From contig NZ_QEQQ01000009.1 of the NCBI RefSeq assembly GCF_003097235.1, forward strand, positions 1-64,000: DNA of 64,000 nt, in the 5' to 3' direction. Below, piece after piece: positions 38,178-49,346 of the stretch. The notes beneath the pieces are model-generated. The model was given only the letters and a program-made list of their open reading frames with translations, did not search any database and had not been told where the DNA came from. The first letter of the stretch is position 1. Each line of letters starts with the position of its first letter. A program made the translations under genes and the position numbers. The stretch comes from Pseudomonas sp. CC120222-01a. Lineage in GTDB: Bacteria > Pseudomonadota > Gammaproteobacteria > Pseudomonadales > Pseudomonadaceae.

Positions 38178-40253
38178 ATGAGTCGAGATACCGGTGATAA
38201 CCTGGACCGCAACCAGAGCGGCAACCTGCCAATGGCCAGCGTCATGGACGCTTACCTGAGCCGTCGCAGCGTGATGCGCGGCAGCCTGGGCGCGGCCATC
38301 GCCATGATTGCCGGTACCGGCCTGACCGGCTGTTTCGACAGCAGTGGTAGTTCCGATGACGATCCGGTCACCCAGCCGCCCGTGACCGAGCCACCGGTGA
38401 CCGAGCCTGAAGAGCCGAAACTGGCCCTGGGCTTCCAGTCCATCCCTGGCTCGCGTACCGATGCCTGTGTCGTCGCCGCCGGTTACAGCGCTTATGTGCT
38501 GGCGCCTTGGGGCACGCCGCTGAACAGCAACGGCAACCCGTGGAAATCGGACGGCAGCAACACTTCGACCGACCAGGCCAATGCCATGGGCATGCACCAC
38601 GACGGCATGCACTTCTTCCCGATCAACGGCAGCTCCGAAGACGGCCTCCTGGCGATCAACTTCGAATACATCGACACCGCGGCCCTGCACCCCAATGGCC
38701 CGACTACCGATGCCAGTGGCAAGCGCCCGGCCGAAGAGGTGCGCAAGGAGATCAACGCCCACGGCGCTGGCGTGGTGCGCCTGCAGAAGGTCAACGGCCG
38801 CTGGCAGGTGGTCGACAACGACCCGCTCAACCGCCGCTTCACCACCGCTTCGCGCATGGAACTGACCGGGCCGCTGCGTGGCACCGACCACGTCAAAACC
38901 AAGTATTCGGCCGATGGCACCCACTGCCGCGGCACCAACAACAACTGCGGCAATGGCTACACCCCTTGGGGCACCTACCTGACCTGCGAAGAGAACTGGC
39001 CGGGTATCTTCGTCAACAAGGGCACCCGCCCGGAAGACCAGCGCCGCATCGGCGTCGGCACCTCCAGTGGCCAGTACAAGTGGGAAAGTGCTGCCGGTGA
39101 CAGCAGCGAAGTAGCCGATGAGTTCGCCCGCTTCGACGTCACCGTCAAAGGTGCCAGCGCCACCGACGACTACCGCAACGAAGCCAGCACCTATGGCTAC
39201 ATCGTCGAGATCGACCCGTACAACAGCAGCACCCTGGCTACCAAGCGCACGGCCCTGGGCCGCTTCCGCCACGAAGGCTGCTGCCCGGGCCTGCCGGTGG
39301 TCGGCAAGCCGCTGGTCTGGTACATGGGTGACGACTCGAACAACGAGTACCTGTACAAGTGGGTCTCCACGGCCGTGTGGGATGCTGCCGACGCCAACCC
39401 GGCGGACCGCCTGGCCACCGGAGCCAAGTACCTGGACCAGGGCAAGCTGTATGTCGCCCGCTTCAATGCCGACGGTACTGGCGTGTGGCTGCTGCTCGAC
39501 GTGAACACCGCCACCTCCGCCGGCAGCACCCTCGGGGCGCTGTACGGTGACCTCGCGGGCATCATCCTCAACACCCGGGGTGCCGGCGATGCCGTGGGCG
39601 CCACGCCGATGGACCGCCCGGAGTGGACGGCCGTCAACCCGCTCAACGGCGACGCCTACCTGACCTTGACCAACAACAGCGCGCGTACCCCGGAAAAGGT
39701 CGATGCCGCCAACCCACGTGGCCCGAACCGTCACGGCCACATCATCCGCTGGCACGACAGCGACGACCAGCTGAGCTTCACCTGGGACATCTTCGTGTTC
39801 GGCGCCAACGCGGCCGGTACTGCCGACATCAACCGCTCGGGCCTGACCGAACTCAACCAGTTCGCCAGCCCTGACGGCATGAGCTTCGATAGCCGTGGCG
39901 TGCTGTGGTTCGAGACCGACAACGGCGAAACCACACTCACCGACTACACCAACGACCAGCTGCTGGCGGTGATCCCCACTGACCTGGTGGATGCCAGTGG
40001 CAAGCAGGTGCCGATCAATGCCCAGAACCAGACGGCCCTGCGCCGCTTCTTCGTCGGGCCGAACGGTTGCGAGGTGACGGGCATCAGCTTCACGCCGGAC
40101 AACAAGACGTTGTTCATCAATATCCAGCACCCGGATAACTGGCCTTATACCGACAAGGCGACCGATGCGACTCCGGCCGGGGCCAAGGTAAGGCCACGGG
40201 CTACGACGGTGGTAATTCAGCGGGATGATGGTGGGGAGATCGGTACCGCCTGA
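38178..40253 (+). CDS. phoX: PhoX-family alkaline phosphatase, Tat-exported (UxpB-like)
   Basis: A 691-residue PhoX (DUF839) phosphatase, a calcium/iron enzyme releasing phosphate from organic esters. The twin-arginine signal LSRRSVMRGSLG (Arg 29-30) is followed by a lipobox-like LTGC (Cys 52) and a Ser/Asp/Pro linker. TCEENWPG near residue 270 holds the family Cys-Glu pair, and SPDGMSFDSRGVLWFETDNGE lies near 570. AAGGA precedes the ATG. It is divergent from the T2SS operon across the Pho box. I recall a PhoX-type Xcp substrate of P. putida named UxpB; this is its likely counterpart. Confidence 0.9.
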   Translation: MSRDTGDNLDRNQSGNLPMASVMDAYLSRRSVMRGSLGAAIAMIAGTGLTGCFDSSGSSDDDPVTQPPVTEPPVTEPEEPKLALGFQSIPGSRTDACVVAAGYSAYVLAPWGTPLNSNGNPWKSDGSNTSTDQANAMGMHHDGMHFFPINGSSEDGLLAINFEYIDTAALHPNGPTTDASGKRPAEEVRKEINAHGAGVVRLQKVNGRWQVVDNDPLNRRFTTASRMELTGPLRGTDHVKTKYSADGTHCRGTNNNCGNGYTPWGTYLTCEENWPGIFVNKGTRPEDQRRIGVGTSSGQYKWESAAGDSSEVADEFARFDVTVKGASATDDYRNEASTYGYIVEIDPYNSSTLATKRTALGRFRHEGCCPGLPVVGKPLVWYMGDDSNNEYLYKWVSTAVWDAADANPADRLATGAKYLDQGKLYVARFNADGTGVWLLLDVNTATSAGSTLGALYGDLAGIILNTRGAGDAVGATPMDRPEWTAVNPLNGDAYLTLTNNSARTPEKVDAANPRGPNRHGHIIRWHDSDDQLSFTWDIFVFGANAAGTADINRSGLTELNQFASPDGMSFDSRGVLWFETDNGETTLTDYTNDQLLAVIPTDLVDASGKQVPINAQNQTALRRFFVGPNGCEVTGISFTPDNKTLFINIQHPDNWPYTDKATDATPAGAKVRPRATTVVIQRDDGGEIGTA

Positions 40254-40267
40254 TAGTTCCGTGCATG

Positions 40268-40387
40268 GGGCCGCTTTGCGGCCCTTTCGCGACACAAGGC
40301 CGCTCCCACAGGTACAGCGCCAATTTCGAATCAGGCGCTGTACCTGTGGGAGCGGCCTTGTGTCGCGAAAGGGCTGCGAAGCAGCCC
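40268..40387. repeat. REP-type 40-bp perfect inverted repeat with flanking terminators
   Basis: A perfect 40-bp inverted repeat (40282-40321 with 40334-40373, 12-nt loop) contains the P. putida REP-like core (CCGCTCCCACAGG). Each end overlaps a smaller stem: GGGCCGC-TTT-GCGGCCC (40268-40284) reading from phoX, and GGGCTGC-GAA-GCAGCCC (40371-40387) reading from gspK on the minus strand. Each small stem is followed by TTTCGCG in its own direction. It separates the convergent phoX and gspK genes. Confidence 0.9.
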
Positions 40388-40402
40388 CAGCAATCTCCAG
40401 CC

Positions 40403-41368
40403 TCACCAAGCCATCGGCTCCCGGCTGCGCACTCGCACTTGTTGCGCCGGCACCCGGGCATGCCACTGCACCACGCCTAACGCCTCCACCTGAAACTCGC
40501 TGCGCATCACCCTGCCCTGCTCCTCGAACGACAGCTGCAACAGGTAATACCCACTGTTGAGCAACAACCCCTCGCTCAACCGTTCGAACGTCTCGTCATC
40601 CACCGCTCCCAGCGCCTGGCGCAACGCCGAGGCATCCTCGTACCCCGACGCCGGCCGCCCACTGACAATGCGGCTGAGCAACGAACGCGGGTAGCGCCCC
40701 TCATACAGTGCATCGAGCAATGGCAAGTGCTCCAATCCCAGTGCATTGGCATTCAGTCGCCAGCCAGTGGTCTGCGGCAAGGCGCACAGCATCGGGTAAC
40801 GCCGTTGCCGGGAAGCGTCCGGTTCCAGCAGCAGGTTCAGTTCACTGGTATCGAGCATCGGTTGGTTGGCCGCCAGGCGCGGGGGCTGCTGGCGTAGGTA
40901 CTGGGCGCTTTCGGCGCCTTGCAGGCGAGCATCGCTGTCACTGTCGAGCCAGTCGGCCAAGGCATCGACCAGACGCTCGGCGGCCATGTCGTCCCCCAGC
41001 AAGCGCTTCAACTGGCGCTCGGCCCGTTCACCATCGGCCCCCAGCAGCGCATTCACGTTGAAGCAGGTGTGCTGGTCACGAACCCGCAGCTGCGCCTGCC
41101 CGGCGCCGAAGTCGTACTTCAGCGGTTGCCCGCGCAGCGCCTGCCAGAACAACGGGCTGAGCCGCCAGGCAGGGTCACGCAGGGCTTGTTCGGCATAGGC
41201 CAGGCCGGCCTGTTCCATGGCTCGCACCTGCACCCGCTGGCGCAACAGCTGCACCTCATCCACCTGGCGTCGACCATCCTCCACCAGCCAGGCCATACCT
41301 GCGGCGAGCATGGCCAGCACCACCATCACCATCAGCAGTGCCGCGCCCTGCTGCCGCTTGCCACCCAT
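40403..41368 (-). CDS. gspK: Type II secretion minor pseudopilin K, detached from the operon
   Basis: A 321-residue minor pseudopilin that caps the pseudopilus. The prepilin site is [20 protein letters not shown]; residue 5 of the mature form is not Glu, as is usual for GspK. A large domain follows with [34 protein letters not shown] and the [10 protein letters not shown] region. I choose ATG 41368 with GGGAG upstream. It stands alone between phoX and tatA, divergent from tatA, about 11 kb from gspJ. Confidence 0.92.
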   Translation of the reverse strand: MGGKRQQGAALLMVMVVLAMLAAGMAWLVEDGRRQVDEVQLLRQRVQVRAMEQAGLAYAEQALRDPAWRLSPLFWQALRGQPLKYDFGAGQAQLRVRDQHTCFNVNALLGADGERAERQLKRLLGDDMAAERLVDALADWLDSDSDARLQGAESAQYLRQQPPRLAANQPMLDTSELNLLLEPDASRQRRYPMLCALPQTTGWRLNANALGLEHLPLLDALYEGRYPRSLLSRIVSGRPASGYEDASALRQALGAVDDETFERLSEGLLLNSGYYLLQLSFEEQGRVMRSEFQVEALGVVQWHARVPAQQVRVRSREPMAW

Positions 41369-41513
41369 GCCACGCTCCCTTGCAATCGATGAAAGGCGCC
41401 AGTCAACACGTGGCGTGTTGCAGTCAGGTTGCAATCGCCTTGCAGTCATCTGGGCGTCATCTGCACGCGGCAGGATTGGCCTTCATTTTCATGACCTTAC
41501 AGGAGTGGTCGAA

Positions 41514-41747
41514 ATGGGTGGCATCGGAATCTGGCAACTGGTGATCGTACTGCTGATCGTGTTTCTGCTGTTTGGCACCAAGCGCCTCAAGGGCCTGGGC
41601 AGCGATGTCGGTGAAGCGATCCAGGGCTTTCGCAAATCCATGGGTGGCGATCATGACGTCAACGCCCCAGGTGCCGCTCAAGTGCAGCAACAGCCACCGG
41701 TAACCGCTCAGGCCGCACAGCAGCCACAAGCGGACCGCCAAGCCTGA
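41514..41747 (+). CDS. tatA: Sec-independent translocase subunit TatA
   Basis: A 77-residue protein with one N-terminal membrane helix ([38 protein letters not shown]), then an amphipathic helix and a Gln/Pro-rich tail. It forms the size-variable pore component of the twin-arginine pathway. The start has AGGAG 9 nt upstream; longer reading-frame starts upstream lie in non-coding sequence. The stop overlaps tatB (TGATG). Confidence 0.95.
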   Translation: MGGIGIWQLVIVLLIVFLLFGTKRLKGLGSDVGEAIQGFRKSMGGDHDVNAPGAAQVQQQPPVTAQAAQQPQADRQA

Positions 41748-42037
41748 TGTTCGAGGTAGGTTTCAGCGAGCTGTTGCTGGTTGGGGTCGTCGCCCTGCTG
41801 GTGCTAGGCCCGGAACGCCTGCCGGTTGCGGCGCGCACCCTGGGCCGCGGCCTGGGCCAGGCACGCCGGGCAATGAACGGCTTGCGTGCGCAGATGGAAC
41901 GCGAGATCGATATGCCCAATCTGGACAGCGCGCCCCTGCAGCGCCTGGAGCAGGAAATCCGTCAAGGCATCAGCCTCAAGGCGGAGTCGGCCAATGGCAT
42001 CGTGCCCGCCACCGGCGTCCGGGAGAACACCCCATGA
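41747..42037 (+). CDS. tatB: Sec-independent translocase subunit TatB
   Basis: A 96-residue protein starting [26 protein letters not shown], the diagnostic TatB N-terminus with the Glu in the membrane helix, followed by a charged amphipathic helix (RTLGRGLGQARRAMNGL). It forms the receptor complex with TatC. It overlaps tatA by 1 nt and tatC by 4 nt, so the three are one translational unit. It is shorter than typical chromosomal TatB. Confidence 0.94.
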   Translation: MFEVGFSELLLVGVVALLVLGPERLPVAARTLGRGLGQARRAMNGLRAQMEREIDMPNLDSAPLQRLEQEIRQGISLKAESANGIVPATGVRENTP

Positions 42038-42792
42038 GCATTGCCCTGGACCCGGCCGCACGCATGCCGTTGACCGACCACCTGCGCGACCTGCGCAAGC
42101 GCCTGGTACGCTGCCTGTTGCTGCTGGCGGGGGTGTTCGCCGGGCTGTTCCCCTTCGCCCAGCAGCTCTACACCCTGATTTCGGAACCCCTGCGCCGCTT
42201 CCTGCCGGAAGGCGCAAGCATGATTGCCACCAGCGTCACCTCACCGTTCCTCACGCCCTTCAAGCTGACAGCGATGTGCGCGCTGTTCGTGGCCATGCCG
42301 CTGTTGCTGCACCAGGCCTGGGGCTTTCTCGCTCCGGGGCTGTACCGCCGCGAGCGGCGCATCGCCCTGCCGTTGCTGGTGTCGAGCATCGTGCTGTTCT
42401 ATGCCGGCATGGCCTTCGCGTTCTACCTGGTGTTCCCGATGATGTTCGGCTTCTTTGCCAGCGTGACGCCGGACGGTGTGGCGATGATGACCGACATCAG
42501 CCAGTACCTGGACTTCATCCTGGCGCTGTTCCTGGCGTTCGGCCTGGCCTTCGAGATCCCGGTGGCGACCTTCATCGTGGTTTGGGTGGGGTTGGCCGAT
42601 GTGGCCACGTTACGGCGCAGCAGGCCCTACGTGATCGTCGGGTGCTTTGTGGTGGGGATGATTCTGACGCCGCCGGATGTGTTTTCACAGACGATGCTGG
42701 CGGTGCCGATGTGGGTATTGTTCGAGGTGGGGTTGCTGGCGTGTGCCTGGCTGCGGCGGCCTGAGCAGAGGCGGGAGATTGTGGCTGGCTGA
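42034..42792 (+). CDS. tatC: Sec-independent translocase subunit TatC
   Basis: A 252-residue protein with six membrane helices, the Tat signal receptor. The N-terminal MPLTDHLRDLRKRLVRCLL carries the twin-arginine recognition segment; FYLVFPMMFGFF and FGLAFEIPVATFIVVW are conserved helices. It overlaps tatB by ATGA. Pseudomonads usually have another tatABC elsewhere, so this copy next to two Tat-type lipoproteins may be dedicated to the T2SS cargo. Confidence 0.95.
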   Translation: MSIALDPAARMPLTDHLRDLRKRLVRCLLLLAGVFAGLFPFAQQLYTLISEPLRRFLPEGASMIATSVTSPFLTPFKLTAMCALFVAMPLLLHQAWGFLAPGLYRRERRIALPLLVSSIVLFYAGMAFAFYLVFPMMFGFFASVTPDGVAMMTDISQYLDFILALFLAFGLAFEIPVATFIVVWVGLADVATLRRSRPYVIVGCFVVGMILTPPDVFSQTMLAVPMWVLFEVGLLACAWLRRPEQRREIVAG

Positions 42793-42800
42793 ACCGGCCT

Positions 42801-42886
42801 ATTCGCGGGACAAGCCCGCTCCTACAGGGATATCACGCTGCTTCAGAGCGGTGATATCCCTGTAGGAGCGGGCTTGTCCCGCGAAT
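42801..42886. repeat. REP-type 36-bp perfect inverted repeat
   Basis: A perfect 36-bp inverted repeat (42801-42836 with 42851-42886, 14-nt loop) is made of the P. putida REP-like core CGCGGG..AAGCCCGCTCCTACAGGG. It sits between the convergent tatC and NIF3-like genes and may end both transcripts. Confidence 0.9.
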
Positions 42887-42900
42887 GGCCGTGATGCGGT

Positions 42901-43212
42901 CTAGAACTCGGCGAGTCGCCAGACTTCGTAGGCTGGCGTCTCGTACGGGTGGCTCTGCTTGAGCGCAGCGACAACCTGAGCGATCAGGTCGTCGGCCACC
43001 ACCAGTTCCACCTTCCACTCCTCGACCACCTCGACCTGGCCGGTTTGCCCGAGGAACGGCTGGCTGCCGTCCAACGGGCGAAACTGGCCTTGGCCCAAGG
43101 TCTGCCAGGCGCAGTGGTCGTAGTCGCCGATACGCCCGCCTCCGGCGGCGAACACGGCGGCCTTGACCACTTCAACATGGCTGGCCGGGACGAAGAAGGC
43201 GAGCTTGTACAC
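42901..43212 (-). CDS. NIF3/YqfO-like single-domain protein
   Basis: A 103-residue protein with MYKLAFFVPASHVEVVKAAVFAAGGGRIGDYDHCAWQTLGQGQF and the C-terminal SHPYETPAYEVWRL. This is the domain inserted in the larger NIF3/DUF34 (YqfO) proteins, here as a free-standing form common in gammaproteobacteria. It probably forms a CutA-like trimer. The function is unknown. It starts 3 nt after the purL stop and is probably co-transcribed with it. Confidence 0.85.
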   Translation of the reverse strand: MYKLAFFVPASHVEVVKAAVFAAGGGRIGDYDHCAWQTLGQGQFRPLDGSQPFLGQTGQVEVVEEWKVELVVADDLIAQVVAALKQSHPYETPAYEVWRLAEF

Positions 43213-43215
43213 GCC

Positions 43216-46200
43216 TTAGTTCACCCACACGCGGGCGTTGCGGAACATACGCATCAGCGCGGCGTCTTCCTGCCACTCATCCGGGCGCCAGGAGTTCTGC
43301 ACGGCGCGGAACATACGCTCCGGGTGCGGCATCATGATGGTCACGCGGCCGTCACGGCTGGTCAGGCCGGTGATACCACGCGGCGAGCCGTTCGGGTTGG
43401 CCGGGTAGGCTTCGGTGACCTTGCCGTGGTTGTCGACGTAGCGCAGCGCCACGCAACCGGACAGGTCGGCTGCCAGCAGTGCCTCTTCGCTGGCGAACTC
43501 GGCATGGCCTTCACCGTGGGCGATGGCGATCGGCATGCGCGAACCGGCCATGCCCTGCAGGAAGATCGAGTTGGACTTCTGCACCTCGACCATGGCCACA
43601 CGTGCCTCGAACTGCTCCGAGCGGTTACGCACGAAGTGCGGCCAGTGCTCGGTGCCCGGGATCAACTCGTGCAGGTTGGACATCATCTGGCAACCGTTGC
43701 ACACGCCCAGGGCGAAGCTGTCGGTACGCTCGAAGAAGGCCTGGAAGGCATCACGGGCGCGGCTGTTGAACAGCGCCGACTTGGCCCAGCCCTCACCGGC
43801 ACCGAGCACGTCACCGTAGGAGAAGCCACCGCAGGCGACCAGGCCCTTGAAGGCTTCGAAGTCGACACGGCCGGCGAGGATATCGCTCATGTGCACGTCG
43901 ATGGCGGCAAAACCTGCGCGGTCGAAGGCGGCAGCCATCTCGACCTGGCCGTTGACGCCCTGCTCGCGCAGGATCGCCACTTGCGGGCGCACGCCCTTCT
44001 TGATGTACGGAGCGGCGACGTCGTCGTTGACGTCGTAGCCCAGCTTGACCGACAGGCCCGGGTTTTCTTCCTCGAGCAGCAGGTCGAACTCCTGGTCGGC
44101 GCAGTCGGCGTTGTCGCGCAGGCGCTGGATCTGGTAGCTGGTTTCGGCCCACTGGCGCTGCAGCATGCGACGGTCGTCGTCGAACAGCACTTCGCCATTG
44201 AGGCTGATGGACACTTCACCGTTGTTGATCGGCTTGCCAATCACCGCAACGCACTCTTCGCCCAGGCCAGCAGCGCTGAACTGTGCCAGTACGTCCGGGG
44301 TGGCATCCTGGCGAACCTGGATGACCGCGCCCAACTCTTCGTTGAAGAGGATGGCGGCGACGTCGGCCTTGCTGTCGGTCAGCGGGTCGAGGTGCAGGTC
44401 GAGGCCGCAGTGGCCGGCGAAGGCCATTTCCAGCACGGTGGTCAGCAGGCCGCCGTCGGAACGGTCGTGGTAGGCCAGCAGGTGGCCATCGGCGTTCAGG
44501 CCCTGGATCACGGCGAAGAACGCCTTGAGGTCTTCCGCGTCATCGACGTCCGGTGCCTGGGCAGCGATCTTGCCGTAGGTCTGGGCCAGGATCGAGGCGC
44601 CCATGCGGTTCTTGCCGCGGCCCAGGTCGATCAGGATCAGGTCGGTCTCGCCCTTGTCCATGCGCAGTTGCGGGGTCAGGGTCTGGCGAATGTCGGTGAC
44701 CGGGGCGAAGCCGGTGATGATCAGCGACATCGGCGAGGTAACGCTCTTCTCGACGCCCTCTTCGCTCCACTTGGTCTTCATCGACATCGAGTCTTTGCCG
44801 ACCGGAATGGTGATGCCCAGCTCCGGGCACAGCTCCATGCCGACAGCCTTGACGGTGTCGTACAGGCGGGCGTCTTCACCCGGGTGGCCAGCGGCGGACA
44901 TCCAGTTGGCCGACAGTTTGATGTCGGACAGCTTCTCGATGCGCGAGGCGGCCAGGTTGGTGATGGTCTCGCCGATCGCCATGCGGCCGGACGCCGGGGC
45001 ATCCAGCAGTGCCAGCGGAGTACGCTCGCCCATGGCCATGGCTTCACCGGTGTAGACGTCGAAGCTGGTGGCGGTGACGGCGCAGTCGGCCACCGGGACC
45101 TGCCACGGGCCGACCATCTGGTCGCGGGCAACCAGGCCGGTGATGGTGCGGTCGCCGATGGTGATCAGGAAGCTCTTGCTGGCCACGGCCGGGTGGCTGA
45201 GCACGCGCTGCACGGCAGCGTCCAGGTCCAGCTGGCTCGGGTCGAAATCATCGCCCAGCTCGGCTTCGCGGGTGACCGAACGGTGCATGCGCGGCGGCTT
45301 GCCCAGCAGCACGTCGAGCGGCATGTCCACCGGGGTGTTGCCGAAATGGCTGTCGCTGACGGTCAGGTGCGGCTCTTCCGTCGCTTCACCGACCACGGCA
45401 AACGGGCAACGCTCGCGTTCGCAGATGGCCTGGAAGCGCTCGAAATCGACGGCGCTGACGGCCAGCACGTAACGCTCCTGCGATTCGTTGCTCCAGATTT
45501 CGTGCGGGGCCATGCCCGGCTCGTCGTTGGGCACGTTGCGCAGTTCGAAGCGGCCGCCACGGCCACCGTCGTTGACCAGCTCAGGGAAGGCGTTGGAGAT
45601 ACCACCGGCGCCAACGTCGTGGATGAAGGCGATCGGGTTCTTGTCACCCAGCTGCCAGCAGCGGTCGATGACCTCCTGGCAACGGCGCTCCATCTCAGGG
45701 TTTTCGCGCTGTACCGAGGCGAAGTCCAGGTCAGCCGAGCTGGCACCGGTAGCCACCGACGAAGCGGCGCCGCCGCCCAGGCCGATCAGCATGGCCGGGC
45801 CACCGAGCACGATCAGCTTGGCGCCGACAGTGATCTCGCCCTTCTGCACGTGGTCTTCACGGATGTTGCCCATGCCGCCGGCAAGCATGATCGGCTTGTG
45901 GTAGCCGCGCACTTCTTCACCGTGCGGGGTGTCGATAGCCTGCTCGAAGGTACGGAAGTAGCCGGTCAGGGCCGGGCGACCGAACTCGTTGTTGAACGCG
46001 GCGCCGCCCAGCGGGCCTTCGATCATGATGTCCAGCGCGTCGACGATGCGCTCAGGCTTGCCGTAGGCCTGCTCCCATGGCTGTTCGAAGCCCGGGATGC
46101 GCAGGTTGGATACGGTGAAGCCGGTCAGGCCGGCTTTTGGCTTGGCGCCACGGCCGGTCGCACCTTCATCGCGGATTTCGCCGCCGGAGCCGGTGGAGGC

Positions 46201-47115
46201 GCCGGAGAACGGGGCGATGGCGGTCGGGTGGTTGTGCGTCTCGACCTTCATCAGGATGTGCACCGGCTCCTTCACCGCGCCGTACTGGCGGGTTTCAGGG
46301 TTCGGGAAGAAGCGCCCGGCCACCGAACCGACGATCACCGAGGCGTTGTCCTTGTAAGCCGACAGCACGCCTTCGTTGTGCATCTGGTAGGTGTTCTTGA
46401 TCATGCCGAACAGGCTCTTCTCTTGCGCCTGGCCGTCGATATCCCAACTGGCGTTGAAGATCTTGTGGCGGCAGTGCTCGGAGTTGGCCTGGGCGAACAT
46501 CATCAGTTCGATGTCGTTCGGGTTGCGCTTGAGGCCCTGGAAGGCATTGACCAGGTAGTCGATCTCGTCTTCGGCCAGGGCCAGGCCCAGGTCGATGTTG
46601 GCCTTGGCCAGTGCGTCGCGGCCACCTTCGAGGATGTCGACCGAGGTCATCGGCTTGGGCTGGGCGTGGCTGAACAGGTCGGCTGCCTGCTCCAGCTTGG
46701 CCAGCACGCGCTGGGTCATGCGGTCGTGCAGTTCGGCAGCGATCAGCTCGGCGTCGGCGTCGCTCAGGTTGCCGGCCACGTAGTAGGCGATGCCGCGCTC
46801 CAGGCGCTGGATCGACTGCAGGCCGCAGTTGTGAGCGATGTCGCTGGCCTTGCTGGCCCATGGCGAGATGGTGCCCAGGCGCGGCACAACCAGGAACAGG
46901 CGGCCGGTCGGCTCCTGTACCGGCACGCTCGGGCCGTATTTGAGCAGACGGCCCAGCACCTGCTGCTGGTCGGCGGTCAGCTCGCCGTCAACGTCGGCGA
47001 AGTGGGCAAATTCGGCATACAAACCAGTAACAGCGGGGACTTTCTGGCTCAGTTGCTCGAGTAATTTACCGTGGCGAAAGGCAGAAAGGGCAGGAGCGCC
47101 GCGCAGGATCAACAT
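43216..47115 (-). CDS. purL: Phosphoribosylformylglycinamidine synthase
   Basis: The large single-chain FGAM synthase, 1299 residues, step four of purine synthesis (FGAR + Gln + ATP to FGAM). It has an N-terminal PurS-like part, two AIRS-type ATP-binding halves ([30 protein letters not shown] near 295-325), and a C-terminal glutaminase with nucleophile in GVCNGCQMM near residue 1135. Start and length are as expected. A TAGAAT -10 (47159-47164, minus) lies upstream. Confidence 0.98.
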   Translation of the reverse strand: MLILRGAPALSAFRHGKLLEQLSQKVPAVTGLYAEFAHFADVDGELTADQQQVLGRLLKYGPSVPVQEPTGRLFLVVPRLGTISPWASKASDIAHNCGLQSIQRLERGIAYYVAGNLSDADAELIAAELHDRMTQRVLAKLEQAADLFSHAQPKPMTSVDILEGGRDALAKANIDLGLALAEDEIDYLVNAFQGLKRNPNDIELMMFAQANSEHCRHKIFNASWDIDGQAQEKSLFGMIKNTYQMHNEGVLSAYKDNASVIVGSVAGRFFPNPETRQYGAVKEPVHILMKVETHNHPTAIAPFSGASTGSGGEIRDEGATGRGAKPKAGLTGFTVSNLRIPGFEQPWEQAYGKPERIVDALDIMIEGPLGGAAFNNEFGRPALTGYFRTFEQAIDTPHGEEVRGYHKPIMLAGGMGNIREDHVQKGEITVGAKLIVLGGPAMLIGLGGGAASSVATGASSADLDFASVQRENPEMERRCQEVIDRCWQLGDKNPIAFIHDVGAGGISNAFPELVNDGGRGGRFELRNVPNDEPGMAPHEIWSNESQERYVLAVSAVDFERFQAICERERCPFAVVGEATEEPHLTVSDSHFGNTPVDMPLDVLLGKPPRMHRSVTREAELGDDFDPSQLDLDAAVQRVLSHPAVASKSFLITIGDRTITGLVARDQMVGPWQVPVADCAVTATSFDVYTGEAMAMGERTPLALLDAPASGRMAIGETITNLAASRIEKLSDIKLSANWMSAAGHPGEDARLYDTVKAVGMELCPELGITIPVGKDSMSMKTKWSEEGVEKSVTSPMSLIITGFAPVTDIRQTLTPQLRMDKGETDLILIDLGRGKNRMGASILAQTYGKIAAQAPDVDDAEDLKAFFAVIQGLNADGHLLAYHDRSDGGLLTTVLEMAFAGHCGLDLHLDPLTDSKADVAAILFNEELGAVIQVRQDATPDVLAQFSAAGLGEECVAVIGKPINNGEVSISLNGEVLFDDDRRMLQRQWAETSYQIQRLRDNADCADQEFDLLLEEENPGLSVKLGYDVNDDVAAPYIKKGVRPQVAILREQGVNGQVEMAAAFDRAGFAAIDVHMSDILAGRVDFEAFKGLVACGGFSYGDVLGAGEGWAKSALFNSRARDAFQAFFERTDSFALGVCNGCQMMSNLHELIPGTEHWPHFVRNRSEQFEARVAMVEVQKSNSIFLQGMAGSRMPIAIAHGEGHAEFASEEALLAADLSGCVALRYVDNHGKVTEAYPANPNGSPRGITGLTSRDGRVTIMMPHPERMFRAVQNSWRPDEWQEDAALMRMFRNARVWVN

Positions 47116-47311
47116 CGTCGGGACAGCCTCAGGAAGGGGTGTGCTTAGAGGCCGTGCATTCTAGCCTAATTCGACGGCTTTCGGCACCCGCTCTACACCA
47201 CGGCTGCCGGGCGGCTGAACCGGACTTCGGGGTCAGAAAAAACAGCGAACCTGCCGGCCTTGGACCGCCCCTGCCGTGCCATAGCGAAAAAATCGCTACC
47301 AGACAAGCTAA

Positions 47312-48817
<1,506 letters not shown>

Positions 48818-48826
48818 GCCTGCTTT

Positions 48827-48858
48827 GGCCTCTTCGCGGGCACGCCCGCGAAGAGGCC
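48827..48858. repeat. Single REP-type hairpin between mltF and tadA
   Basis: A perfect 14-bp stem (GGCCTCTTCGCGGG with CCCGCGAAGAGGCC, 4-nt loop) has the P. putida REP hairpin sequence. It lies in the 49-nt gap between the convergent mltF and tadA genes. Confidence 0.85.
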
Positions 48859-48866
48859 GGTACAGG

Positions 48867-49346
48867 TCAAGCCTTGGCCCGGCGGGCCTTGAAGAAGTCA
48901 CTGAGGATCTGCCCGCACTCCTCCGCCAGCACCCCGCCCTCCACCATCACCCGATGGTTGAGAAAGCCCTGCCCGAAGAACTGCCCCTGACTCTGCACGA
49001 TCCCCGCCTTGGGCTCCAGTGCGCCATACACCACCCGCATCACCCGCGAGTGCACGATCAGCCCTGCACACATGCTGCACGGCTCCAGGGTCACGTAAAG
49101 CGTGCTGCCCGGCAGGCGGTAGTTGCTGGCGGCCTTGGCTGCCGCGCGAATAGCCACCATCTCGGCGTGAGCGCTGGGGTCGCTGTCGATGATCGGCCGG
49201 TTGAAGCCCTGGCCGATCACCTGCCCATGCTGCACCAGCACCGCGCCCACGGGCACCTCACCCATGGCCGCGCCTTCGGCGGCCAGGGCCAGGGCCAGGC
49301 GCATGAATTCCTGATCGCGACTGCGATCGACGATCTGCGGACGCAT
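48867..49346 (-). CDS. tadA: tRNA-specific adenosine deaminase
   Basis: TadA converts A34 to inosine in tRNA-Arg(ACG). The 159-residue zinc deaminase has the HAEMVAIR motif (His ligand, catalytic Glu, near residue 60) and PCSMCAGLIVHSR (Cys ligands, near 90). The start overlaps the multicopper oxidase stop by 1 nt (TGATG), so the two genes are coupled. Confidence 0.96.
   Translation of the reverse strand: MRPQIVDRSRDQEFMRLALALAAEGAAMGEVPVGAVLVQHGQVIGQGFNRPIIDSDPSAHAEMVAIRAAAKAASNYRLPGSTLYVTLEPCSMCAGLIVHSRVMRVVYGALEPKAGIVQSQGQFFGQGFLNHRVMVEGGVLAEECGQILSDFFKARRAKA

Noticed and set aside
38085..40466. 793-codon open frame on the minus strand
   Set aside because: Shadow of phoX; it begins inside gspK and runs through the REP repeat.
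42801..42886. Attachment site or integron element
   Set aside because: The sequence is the REP-type core found at several other gene ends in the window, and no integrase is nearby.
42949..47064. 1371-codon open frame on the plus strand
   Set aside because: It is a shadow of purL on the opposite strand, caused by high GC codon bias; its translation has no domain-like features.
47282..47298. Operator upstream of purL/mltF (TAGCGA-AAAAA-TCGCTA)
   Set aside because: A 6-bp palindrome around an A-run that matches no purine-repressor site I know; too short to support a call.
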